Source of the DNA: Centropus unirufus
Lineage: Eukaryota > Chordata > Aves > Cuculiformes > Centropidae
Direction of reading: 5' to 3'
DNA: 64,000 nt
Assembly: GCA_013397695.1 (NCBI GenBank)
Contig: VYZI01000131.1
Location: 124,001 to 188,000, forward strand
In this document: one piece after another, positions 14,005 to 24,500 of the stretch
How positions within the stretch are numbered: position 1 is the stretch's first letter
Layout: each line of letters begins with the position of its first letter
The notes under the pieces: model-generated
What the model saw: the letters and a program-made list of their open reading frames with translations, nothing else
The model's database searches: none
Told to the model about the DNA's origin: nothing
Made by a program: the position numbers and the translations under genes

Positions 14005-14035
14005 GTTTGCTAGAATCTAGCAAACTAGATTCTAG
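14005..14035. repeat. Overlapping inverted repeats beside a CR1 tail
   Basis: GTTTGCTAG-AAT-CTAGCAAAC (14005-14025) and CTAGAATCTAG-CAAA-CTAGATTCTAG (14010-14035, given in three pieces) are both perfect hairpins that share bases, so only one can form at a time. They end nine bases before the tail of the minus-strand CR1. Confidence 0.9.
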
Positions 14036-14043
14036 TTTTCTCG

Positions 14044-14285
14044 AATCACTGAATCATAGAATCGTTAAGGTTGAAAAAGACCCCTAAGATCATCAAGTCT
14101 AACCATCAGCCCAACACCACCGGGCCTACTAGACTATATCTTGAAATGCCATGTATACACAATTTTTTAACACCTCCAGGGATGGAGAGTCCAGCACTTC
14201 CCTGGGCAGCCTATTCCAGTGCTTCACCACTCATTTTTCCACATATATATTTCTTAAAATTTAGATTTTATTGTCTTCTTACCAG
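14044..14285 (-). mobile_element. CR1 3'-end fragment, reverse orientation
   Basis: Reading on the plus strand it starts with the inverted CR1 tail (GAATCATAGAATCG), then GGTTGAAAAAGACC, GATCATCAAGTC, ACACCTCCAGGGATGGAGA and CCTGGGCAGCCTATTCCAGTG, the standard order of a minus-strand CR1 3' end. It fades out near 14285. Overlapping palindromes lie directly beside its tail. Confidence 0.85.
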
Positions 14286-17200
14286 CATAACATTCTAGCA
14301 GCGGGAAACGTATAAAGTAAAATACATTAGCTGTCCTTTTTTCACATCTTCTGTGCTAAAATCTGCTTTGTCCCCAGCTCAGAACATGAGGACAGGGGAA
14401 TGTTGATCCTGGTGCAAGCAGCCTGCTGAGAAATGTGCAGCCACCACTCTGACCTACCGTTGCCCCAGTGGGAGTCGCAAACACACTAAATTACTTTGGA
14501 AAAGTTTGGGTTTTTTTCAGTTCAGTGAAGACAACATGCCTAAGAGATCTTAATCTTTGTTTCCTAATGCTTCAGTCTTAAGCCAGGTACACATTCTCAG
14601 AGACAAAGTAGACTCATAAAACATTTCTCAGATGACCTGCTCAATCAATTACTCTAATAGGCTCAATATCTCAGAAGAAACCTCATGAGAAAAAAAAGCT
14701 CGGCTTTGTGGTACTGGACTGTTAGGAACATACTGGCTCACATTAAATCCATGCCTGTGCCTTGACTGAATCACTGACCAACTGCAGATGCCTTGGGAAG
14801 ACTCTTATGATCAGAATAATAATGTAATTTTGCTCATCAGAAGAGTTTCCAGCTGCTGGGGCTCTGCAAGCCAACAGTTTTCCAAGCCACTGATGATAAT
14901 TTTGTACTCAGGAGCCTACGAAGTATTCTTCCTTAGTTTGCCCTCTTGTTGTTTGAACCCATAGAGACTCACACCTTTCATAACACCCAAAGGCAAGGAA
15001 TAGCACAGCTAAGCAAGTAGCACATCCCTCTCTGAACATGGGGCATGACTGCTTCGTCTGAGGCCCCCAGTGAGACAGTAAACAATCATTAATTAAGGTC
15101 CCTCCTTGATTCTTCTTCCCCCTCCACTTAGGCCTTGCTCTCCTCTCTGCTTACCAACAGATAAAAATGTGACCAGTAAGAAAGGCAGTTGAAAGTACAT
15201 TAGCTAGTCCAATCCTATTTTTGAAAGCAAACCCAGGGACATTGCTACATAAACATCACTGCCTTTCCATTAGATTTTGGGTCCTCATTGCCCAACTTCA
15301 AAATTTTACTCTAGAATCTTAAGAAAATCAATTTAAAGATAGATATTTCATGGACGTAGTAGATACATTTGATAGAGCCTATCAATATTTATTTATACCA
15401 CAAGCCACTTCCAGCTGAAGATCTCCAAAATCACATGAATACCAGCCTACCTTTTAAACATCTCAGTTTGTGTCACAGAGCAGAATGAATCGCTCTTCCA
15501 TAATGAATCGCCCTTCCACCATCTATTGCCTGCCACAGCACACACTATCATCAAGCTGGAAGCCTCAGCTTCATTGCCTTAATTTCCTTTATTCTATTGC
15601 TACTGTTGCAAGCCTTTTCAATTGCTGGGAAATTTTGGCACTGTTCTGGTCCATATTTGTGTCATAGACACTGTTGGTAGGAATGGATCCGACTGCTAAT
15701 ACATTGAGTTACATTAAAAAAAACCAGCAGAAGTAGTGAAGGTAAAGATTAACTCTTCATCAAATAGGAGTCCTTGAGGTGAAGGCAGTAAATCCTCTTA
15801 TCGTTAGTCCTTCAAAACCAATGCTGATGTCCCACTGAAATCCTCATTTGGACATTTTGTAATCTTTTAGGCACTTAAACACCTCTAGGCCCTTAATTCA
15901 CTAAAATTCCACTAGACCTGCCTGAGTTAAGTCCTATCCAAGCCATAGCAGAAATCTCCAGCTATGTGTCCAGTTTCTCCCAAAGGCCAGAAAACTCCAT
16001 TCAACCCCCTACCCTACTATGTTAAAAGCAAAGATTTATTGAGTGTTCCCTCATGACAGGGTGGCGTGTGTCTTACCCAGTTAAATCGCCTGCACGTTAG
16101 TTCAGCTATATCTAATGCTTAAGTAAATTACCTGCTGTCATGGATTTAACTGACAATATATTTCACATTCCCTAAGGGCAACCAATATAGTAGAACCTCT
16201 AAAATAGCTGAATAAGGAAAATCACATTATTATCTCAATGTTGAGATCTAGTGTTTGACTGTGAGGACTATATACTATTTGAAGACAACTTCTGAGCAAC
16301 TAGAAATACCCCAGGGGCAATTTTTCCCCTGAGCAGAGCTATGGTGCCACACACTCTCATCAGCCCAAATTGTCCCAGCATGTGCGGTTTCACCCGGCAA
16401 GTTGTAAAGATCAGAGAATGACAACTTTTAGTTAAAAAAAAAAAACTCTTTCATTTCACTCAGACATCTGGTGAACAAAATTTATAGCAAGAAGCAGCAC
16501 TGCTCCGTGCCTGCCAAGGTACGTATGTCCCTCCCAACTACCATATGAATTACACAAAGCATTACCAATCAAGGCTGTGACATTTCCCTCTTATTTTTAC
16601 TACAAGTGTTACTACTGATTATTGAGCATTAGAGCTAGAAAACATCTAAGAACATCAAATGATACAATAAAAAAGAAGCAGCACACAATTTCATCTTTAT
16701 TACATGCTTTATTTATCCCAGACTTGATTTTCAATATATTCTTCCCATGCTATTTTTTTCTTTTTTGTTGTCCCTAAAAACATATTTCTTGTTGATTTCA
16801 ATCCATTTCCAAGTGTGGATACATCTTGTCTGAAGAAATAACTCCTGCAGTATTTGACATATGAATTTGTTTTGCCTAACAAAAGGAACAAGATACACAG
16901 AGCTGATATTCAAAAAGATAATAAAAGCAAATACAAATGAGAATTTATATAGAACATGTACTTCAGTGATCTGGTGAAGGACTGTTGAGGTTAAATAAAT
17001 TAGCTCCTAATACAGTCAATTAAGACAGGTAGGTCAGCTGAAAAGAGTAGCTGAGAGACACAAGTCCAAATAGACAAGAGTGCTGAGCTTTGGAGAATCA
17101 GCTTTCCATCTGTTGCCTGGAAATGTGGTCTCTCCTCTCTTAACTCTGTTACTGCCTTCCTGCAATGTCTAATAGACAGCTTGTCTCTATTAACTAGAAA

Positions 17201-20200
17201 GCCAATCCATTTTATCTGAATGAACAGGAAGGGGGAGGTATATAAAAACAGGAGAAAAAACCAACCTCAGGGATTTTCTTCCTGCTTAGCCATGCATTAG
17301 TATTCTTTCACTAATAAGAAGCCAAGTGAAAAGTGGGGGGCATATGAAAGAAAACAAATCTAATTCTTGGAATGAAATTAAGTGGGCCAACCTCAGCTGA
17401 TATGAACTATACATCCAGCTGCAGTGCTTAGATACTGTGCAACAGGGTTCTTAGAAACGTGTATTCATGCGAGCAGGAAAGTACTTGGAAATGCCTACGT
17501 CATCTTTAACCATTTTGAACAGCTTGAAGAGGGAGGAAAAGCAGTGGGAAACTCTGTACATGCACCCATCATTTTTTCAAATCAGAAAAGAGAGTGTGTA
17601 GGGGTGAGAAAGGGCAATGCACTCTCTGGAAGGATGAAACTCCCATGAAGCATCTCAAACAAGGTGTTAGAATAGTTAGGAAACCTCAACCTCACGAGTA
17701 CTTAGAGGATTCTAGAAAGCACTCCCTTTGTGAGGGACAGGTCGGACACATGTAGCTCGAGGGGGCAGAAACAGGAGGTAAGTGGCAGGCAGAGAGGTCT
17801 CAACTGCTTCCTAGAAGGAGTATTTAGTAGTAAGAGCTACTGAGCTAGGCTTCAGGTTCAGCAGAGATCCCTGAAAGCATCCAGTTAACTGTGCCTTGCT
17901 CCCACCCATCCTTCCCGCTGGCAATGTTTCTTCCTTATCACACAGCATGAGACCTCACTTAGCCCAAGCTGCTCTGCTTTCCTCCACAGACTACAGCAGT
18001 GACCTGAGGAACACAAAGAGGGTTGTCTGCCCAAGGTGTGCCTCTGCCCTGGTGAGTAAAAGGCTACACAGAGTATCACTGTGTCACTCTTGAAGCCACA
18101 GCACCCCTGCCTTGAAAGAGTTCATCCTGTTTCGGTGACTGCACACAAGGAGCGGGCAGGTTCCTCAGAGAGATCAGCTCACCTGAGAAATCAAGGGCTC
18201 AGCTTAGGGAAAGCCCTCCCTCTCTACACAACTCCAGCTCCACCAAGACACTAACATTTCAATGATTCCACCCATCATCATAGATCAGTTTTGTCCCTGT
18301 TATAGTTGAAATTCAGTACACATGCATGCATGCCAAAAAAAAAAAAAAAAAAAGAAAAAGAAAAACAAGGACATTATTTTATCTGTCTCTGGCAACAAAA
18401 CCCAGGTTTTTACCGTGCTTCTGAGAAAACCAAAATAACTCTTCCACTTATTGCTCCTTTATGAGTGCAGATGGCACTGGAAAACTTGATACAAACGGAA
18501 AGTTTGGGTTAACACTGAGCTGCTACCCATACCATATCTCTGTGGCAAGTCATCTCCAGCTTAATTTATTTTTTAAGCAATCAATGAAACATCAATTGCA
18601 TTTAGGGACAGCAAATTCAGAGAGGTCCCAAATGTTAAGCTGTTTCTTCTTGTCCATAAAAATCACATAATAGGTGGAACAACAGCAAACCAGGGGTTTC
18701 TCCCTATTTTATCTTCCCTTTCTGACAGATACAAAAAGCAAAAAGGGAATGCTAAGGCACGAATCGTAGAAACTCCTCTGGAACAGCAGAGAATAAAGAG
18801 GAGACAAAGCAATCAACATTGAGATTTCACACTCCAGCCTGGAGAGCCATGGCATGTAATTAATTTTAGATGTTAATTACCCACATAACTGCTGTTTTTC
18901 CAAGTCATGTTAAGGACCTGATCCATGAACTCAGTAACAAAGGTTCTCCAATGGTATGCCTAAAGTCGGGTTTAGGCACTCATTATCCAAAGTGAGGGCT
19001 GCAATTGTGCTGGGTTTTTTATTTCTTGGTACTTTTTCCTAAAATGAGATTCTCATTCTTAGATTGTTCTTCATGCAGCCTTAATGAGCCCTGAGGTGTT
19101 GCCTAAGGATTAGGAATTACCATTTTTATCATTTCTAAGCTAAAATTAGCTTAGTTCAACTTCTCCTGGTGCCACTCTAGTTCTTGTGGCCTATAATTCA
19201 CAGAGGTTGGCCTGCAATGTGGCATGAATGAGGCATGAAAAAGAAATAAGGCTTGGATACCCTGTATCCAGAATCCCCAGGGTTATACTGACTTCAAACA
19301 AACCCTTAATTTTATATTGTGACTCTGCACTCTCTTTCTAGTAAGCTAAGGGATATGGTGGGTAGTGGAAGAAAGTAAAATTCAAATGGAGCATTTGTTC
19401 CACGTTATTCACAATGCAAGAATAGAGTTAATCAGTTTTCTCTTACCCAGCCTGTCCGAACTGTACAATAACTACATAATAATTAATACTAAGAGTAGAA
19501 AATACTATTCCTGGGACAACTGTATAGGGAGATTAGCCATGAGGGGTTTTAGGAGTCTGGCTAAGTAGAGCATTCCTATGCAAAACTAAGGGAAATTCTA
19601 AATCACCTTGTTTGCTTTCTGTCGCTCAGGCTCTGCCACACCAAGCACAGACATTGGATCCCAAATCAGCAGCTCAGAAGCACAGAAGAGGACCCTGGAC
19701 TGTAACCACTTCCCACACCATGCAACAAGGCTATAGACATGTCTTTTTTCACAGATTTTGAGGGATTTCTTTCTACTCCAGTTGTCTTAGCTACTGCACG
19801 CTTCCACTAGTGGGCCTAAAGCTGCAACAACAAAATTTGGGAAGATAACACAAAACGAGAACAAGACAGGTACAGCAGCAGGACAAGAAGCCTGAGCAGT
19901 TATATGATTCATTCTTCTGATAACGCTCCTTCTACACTGGCACTTTCCTGTTACAGTTCATTTCCAGCAATGATGGGAAACAACCCAGGTCTGCCTAGGA
20001 GGAAAGCTTGCCTTGTGAAAGGAGTACTGAAAACTGTGATAGGAGCTGGAAGGTCTGTATGCACACTCTGTATGTCAGGGAAAGGTTTCCTATTGACTTT
20101 AATAGCTTTTGAAGCAGGGTCTGGTGCTCCTGTGTAGCCACCCTCTCCTTGGCTCAGACCTTCGGATCTGCTTTTACCAGCGGATTCACCGGTGATGAGA

Positions 20201-20299
20201 GCCTTGCATTTGCCTTGACACAAAACAAACACCACTGTCGCCGGTGTACAAATGAAGAGCTGTTCCGTTCAGCCAAGTCTCTCCCTGCCCGAGCTTTTA
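14286..20299. other. No gene seen; AT-rich unique sequence
   Basis: Only a poly(A) tract and scattered short frames are present. If the CpG island to the right is a minus-strand promoter, this would be the first intron of that gene. Confidence 0.55.
18335..18353 (+). repeat. Poly(A) tract of 19 bases
   Basis: Nineteen A residues are followed by GAAAAAGAAAAAC and preceded by alternating CATGCATGCATGCC. No upstream retrocopy could be recognised, so it is listed only as a simple repeat. Confidence 0.9.
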
Positions 20300-20641
20300 C
20301 AGTGAAGAGACCGCCTGCTGCCATGCTAGGAACAATAGCAGCAGGCAGGCAGGCAAGCCACGGACCGCCGGTCCCCCGGCTCAGCTGGTGCACAGAGAGG
20401 CAGTTCGCTCCCACCAGGGGCCCCGAGCGGCTCCGTGCCCTCGGCACTCACCCAGCGCCGGCCGCCTCAGCCCTCCCCGCCCGCGCTGGCAGCCTGTGGG
20501 GACACCCCGCACCCCGGCCCCTCCGCACCCCGCACTGCCAGCCGCAGGCATCCATGGCAACTCCAGCTCGAAGCCAGCCCGCCGGGAGAGCCGCCCGCCG
20601 CGGGCGGCAAAGTTTGCCGACCCGTGCCCTCCCGCTGCTCC

Positions 20642-20821
20642 CTCAGCACCACGGACAGCGCCCGGCGCGATTCCTGCCGCCCGCCCCTCAGGACCACGGA
20701 CAGCGCCTGGTGCGATCCCTGCCGCCCGCCCCTCAGCACCATGGATAGCGCTTCCCGCGCTCCCCGCAGACCGCCCCGCAGCACCATGGACAGCGCTTCC
20801 CGCGCTCCCCACCGCCCGGAC
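20642..20821. repeat. Minisatellite: four tandem 45-bp units in the CpG island
   Basis: Units start at 20642, 20687, 20732 and 20777, exactly 45 bp apart. Each begins with a variant of CTCAGCACCACGGACAGCGC; units 1-2 and units 3-4 form two closer pairs. Because 45 is a multiple of three, all frames repeat every 15 residues. On the minus strand one frame gives four copies of a block containing ALSMVLRGG or ALSVVLRGG. Whether any frame is translated is unknown. Confidence 0.9.
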
Positions 20822-21020
20822 CGGAGCAGCCGCCCCACGCCGGGGCCGCTCCCGGCGCCGCGGCGCCCCCTGGCGGGGCCCGGCAGACGCACCGCTCCCC
20901 TCCACGCCGCCCCGGTCCCTGCCTCGGCTCCCGGTCGCGGCCCCGGGGCTCAGCGGCCGCGCCGTGCCCCGGCTCCCGCTCGGGTATGCGCGGCCGGCGA
21001 GGAAGCGGCGGGGTCCTTAC

Positions 21021-21065
21021 CTTCCGCAGCATGCTGGGCAGGCAACGCCGCGGGCTCCCCGCCAC
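21021..21065 (-). other. Candidate first exon end: short open frame ending in a GTAAGG splice donor
   Basis: Reading the minus strand in the CpG island, ATG CTG CGG AAG (21032-21021) runs directly into GTAAGG, a near-perfect 5' splice site. The frame is open upstream to another ATG at 21065. This would be a typical first exon contributing a few residues, or a noncoding leader. It would transcribe toward lower coordinates, the same strand as NDUFA12. I cannot match these residues to a known TMCC3 isoform, and no acceptor partner is in the window. Confidence 0.3.
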
Positions 21066-21114
21066 GGCGACGCGCTCTCCCGCCGGTCACGGCGCGGCCA
21101 TGCAAGGGAGCGCC

Positions 21115-21150
21115 CCGGCACGGCACGGCACGGCACGGCACGGCACGGCG
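21115..21150. repeat. (CGGCA)n pentanucleotide microsatellite
   Basis: About six to seven copies of CGGCA lie just upstream (in minus-strand sense) of the candidate first exon, inside the CpG island. Length is likely variable between individuals. Confidence 0.85.
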
Positions 21151-21599
21151 GCGCAGTGCCCGGACCCGCGGGCGCAGCGGCCCCTCCGTGCGCGCCGCCC
21201 GCCTGCCCACACTGAGCGGCGTCGCGACGGCTGCCACGAAGCAGAACTGCGAGGGGGGCCGGGCCCACCCGCCCCCGCCTCCCGGCCCCTTCCCCCTGCC
21301 CGCTGCTCGGGGTTGCCGCGGTCGAAGAGGCGATCGCCACCCGGGAGAGCAAGTGCTCTCGGTCACGCTGCGTGGGCTCCCATCGCGACCCACGGAACGC
21401 AGCGTGCGGGGCTCCCTCCCCGCTGCAGCCCCTCGCTCCCAGCTGCGCTTCGCCGGCTGCTCGGGGACAGGGCAGGGCAGGGTTGAAGGTTGCTTCCCCT
21501 CCGGGGAAGGAGGGAGATGCCAGGCGGGCTGGTTTCGTCGCCCCGTCCGATCCGGCCCGTGGGAAGCCACTTGGACCACTTCGGTCTAGTGCTCGAACA

Positions 21600-24500
21600 C
21601 TACGTGGTCAGAGTGCTCCAGCTAACGAAGCAAGCCTCACTCCAAGCAAATTACACCTATTCCGGGAGCATTTTACTCTTCATGCAAGCTACAGTGTGCT
21701 GTCAGAGCTACAAGCTGTTCTCAAGTTAAAATAGAATCCTATCTTGAAAGGTATTTAGTGCTAATTATAAAGTACTTTCTGTATTAACGTTAAATGCAAG
21801 TACCCGGGGTTTCTGCTGCCTGATGTGTGGAGGTGAATTGTCACTGTATTGCATCTGCACACACGCATACCCTGGCTGAGCCTTTGTGCCCAGTATCTGA
21901 GTACAGATGGCAGAACAGCAAGTTGATCCCTGTCTCCAGAGGACAAGACCACACGTTTCAGATTTCAAAGGATGTGGCTTATCTCAGGGCAACTTGTTAT
22001 TTCATGTTTCACCAGTGTCCTGGTACATTCTTAGGTAACTTTCCAGGCAACTTCAGTCCTGTGAGCATAGAGTGACCCACGGTAAATTCATTTCAAGCAA
22101 GCTAGTTAGTAAGTAAAAAGCAGGCAAAAAAATCAGAGCAAACTGTCATCACATTTGCACTGGGAATTAGTTGACAGGAGCAGTTTAGCTGAAGTAACTG
22201 AATATTAGCTGGCATGTTAATACAGAGTTCATAACCTCATGTCATGGAGAGCAAGGAACCACACCATGGTGCCTGGCCATCAGATCTCAGCTGTCATATT
22301 TGTGATTCTGTGCAGACTGAACCAGATGCTGATGCCTTTGATTTTGTGGTGTAAAGTATCACTCAGCACAATGTTGCAAGAAGGTGCTGGAATGGTGGGG
22401 GGGTCACTTGAGTGGAACCTGCATGATTAGGGTTTTTTATGCTGGTTATGGTTACCCAGTGGATGTTATATTGTCCAGTGACAGCTATGGGGCTCAGATT
22501 TGCTGGCTTCCTGTTTGAAAGTTAATTTGTCTCATGATGCTGGCTATTGGCTACCTCCTCCCTCAGGTCTGATGATACAGGCTTCAGTCACGCTTCTGGT
22601 CACTTGCTCAGGTTGTCTCTTCCCTTCCTCTTGTGTTCTGAAGATGAACCTCTCATTTTGCCAAAATTTCTGTATTATAGGTATGACACGATGGTTTTGC
22701 ATCATGTCACTCATAGTCACATTTCACAGAAACTGGTGGCATTTCCAAGAATACTACCTGCTATTATCATTGACTATTCTTGTCCACTGCTCAGTGTAAA
22801 ATGCTATGGGATGCACCCCTCAATGGATTTGCTGTCTCCCCTGGTTGTGACAGACTCTCAAATGGCTTTTCTCTCTTTCAGACATTTCTCACTGAAATGC
22901 ATGTCCTTCTTGTGTGAGGGCTGGTTGTGTGACCTTTACACAATTACTAGTTTACCTGTAAATGAAATGGTGTAATGAAGAGGAATAAGAATATCAGCAA
23001 TGATCCTGGACCATAGGCATATGAGAATCTGCTCTGGGCCTCTTTCTTCTGTGGTTGCACTCATTAAGAAATGTGTGCTCTGGTATCACTTTTCTGTAGA
23101 AGATCTTAAAATATGATTAAAAGAGAGTTGGAATCCTAAGATTCAGGTGTTGTGATGGTCAAATTGCTGCTATGAGGTTCTTAGAGTACCCTATACGTCG
23201 GTGCTTGGTACCTTGGCTTTGTATGTGTTAGGCAGGTTCAAGACCTTGGAACAATCTTCCCTTCCTGATGCAACAGAAACTATCTAAAGTCAGCAACTGA
23301 ATGTGGTTTTCCACATAGGAGCCTTCTCAGAATCTCTAATGGCAAGTTTTTAGAAATCTAGCACCCCATATCAAGGCCAGAGTTTTTGTCTTCTCAGAAT
23401 GCAGGGCTAAGCTATTTGTCCTGGGGATTGAGCCTGATGTCCATATCTTTCAGAAGCTATCTTTGATAACACACCTCATTGCATGTTTTTTTTAATCCGT
23501 TTTTTCACAACAGAAGGAATACTGTTGACTCCTTTTATTATTGGCCCCTACTTATTTCTTTTCTGGAGCTATAAAATTTTGAGTCCATCCTTTTATTTTG
23601 AAAACATAAGCATTTTAACATAGGTGAAAAATTTGGAATCCACACTTACTGAAAAAATGTGGTGGATGGGGATTTTTTTATAGAACTACAATGCCATCTG
23701 GACAACCAGTAGCAAATAATTAACTTTGCTGACTTGCCTTGTCTTGTCTGAGATAATATGATTTCAGGCATCAGGATTGCTTGTGTTTCCCCTCTTCCAT
23801 CCCATCACTAGGTGGGCGTTTTTGTGGTCTTTATCAGCCCTTGTGACTCTACATGGCTCTTGGTGCACAGCCTTTCTCTTGCCCTTCTGGTGCTGTAAGT
23901 TCCCTCCAGGTTCTCAATCTTACATCACCCTGTGTCCCCTTTCTCCCACAGTTTTAGACCACGTCATTCTTGTGCAATACCAAGCATCTTCAGAGGAAGC
24001 CTGCTTGTGAAGCAAGGCATGACTTGGTGGGATTGGACCATGATCTCCAGAAACAGATCCTTGTGCAGTTTCCCTGTACACAAACTTACTGCCTCCTCAA
24101 ATTAAAATTACTACTGACAAGTATTGTGCAATTATTTTCAAGCTTGTTTTGACAAAGTCATGTTGGTTTTCTGGTCTTCAAAGACCTTTACACATATACA
24201 ACAATGCCATTTAATCAGACCACGCTAGCTGGGAACTCTACCCTATGCTGGTCAGCTCAATTTTTTGCCTTCTTATATTGGGGCCACTTTAAAGTTTTCT
24301 ATTATCAGCTGAATGGCACTGCACTACAGCAGTGCTGCCTCAACTTGTTCCCACTAAGGTGTTCGCCAATAACACCACTTTTCTTTTTGTTATTCTTAAT
24401 AGCTTTACTTTGCTCATCAGTGTCCAAAGGCAAACACAGAGAAAAAGTGAATCCATTTCCTATTAAAGATTCACTGTATATTAATATGATATATAATTTC

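Larger units (their letters stand above)
20300..21590. promoter_or_regulatory. CpG island without an assigned gene (possible TMCC3 promoter)
   Basis: About 1.2 kb of very GC- and CpG-rich sequence stands in otherwise AT-rich DNA. Several GC-box-like CCGCCCC/GGGGCGG stretches occur, notably near 21269-21300. It holds a 4 x 45-bp minisatellite, a (CGGCA)n tract and a candidate minus-strand first exon. Long open frames exist in nearly all six frames, which is expected from the low stop-codon density of such DNA and is not evidence of coding. By vertebrate synteny TMCC3 is the next gene downstream of NDUFA12 on the same strand, so this may be one of its promoters; that is inference. Confidence 0.75.

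Noticed and set aside
18335..18366. Poly(A) tract as a sign of a processed retrocopy
   Set aside because: No upstream coding remnant or target duplication could be identified, so it is kept as a simple repeat.
1..20299. Search for TMCC3 coding exons on the minus strand
   Set aside because: No segment resembling the TMCC coiled-coil or transmembrane exons was seen, so no TMCC3 exon is claimed.
20149..21589. Open frames of 110-384 codons in nearly all six frames of the CpG island
   Set aside because: They overlap each other on both strands, are made of Pro, Arg, Ala and Gly from GC-rich codons, and have no recognisable domain. Low stop-codon frequency explains them.
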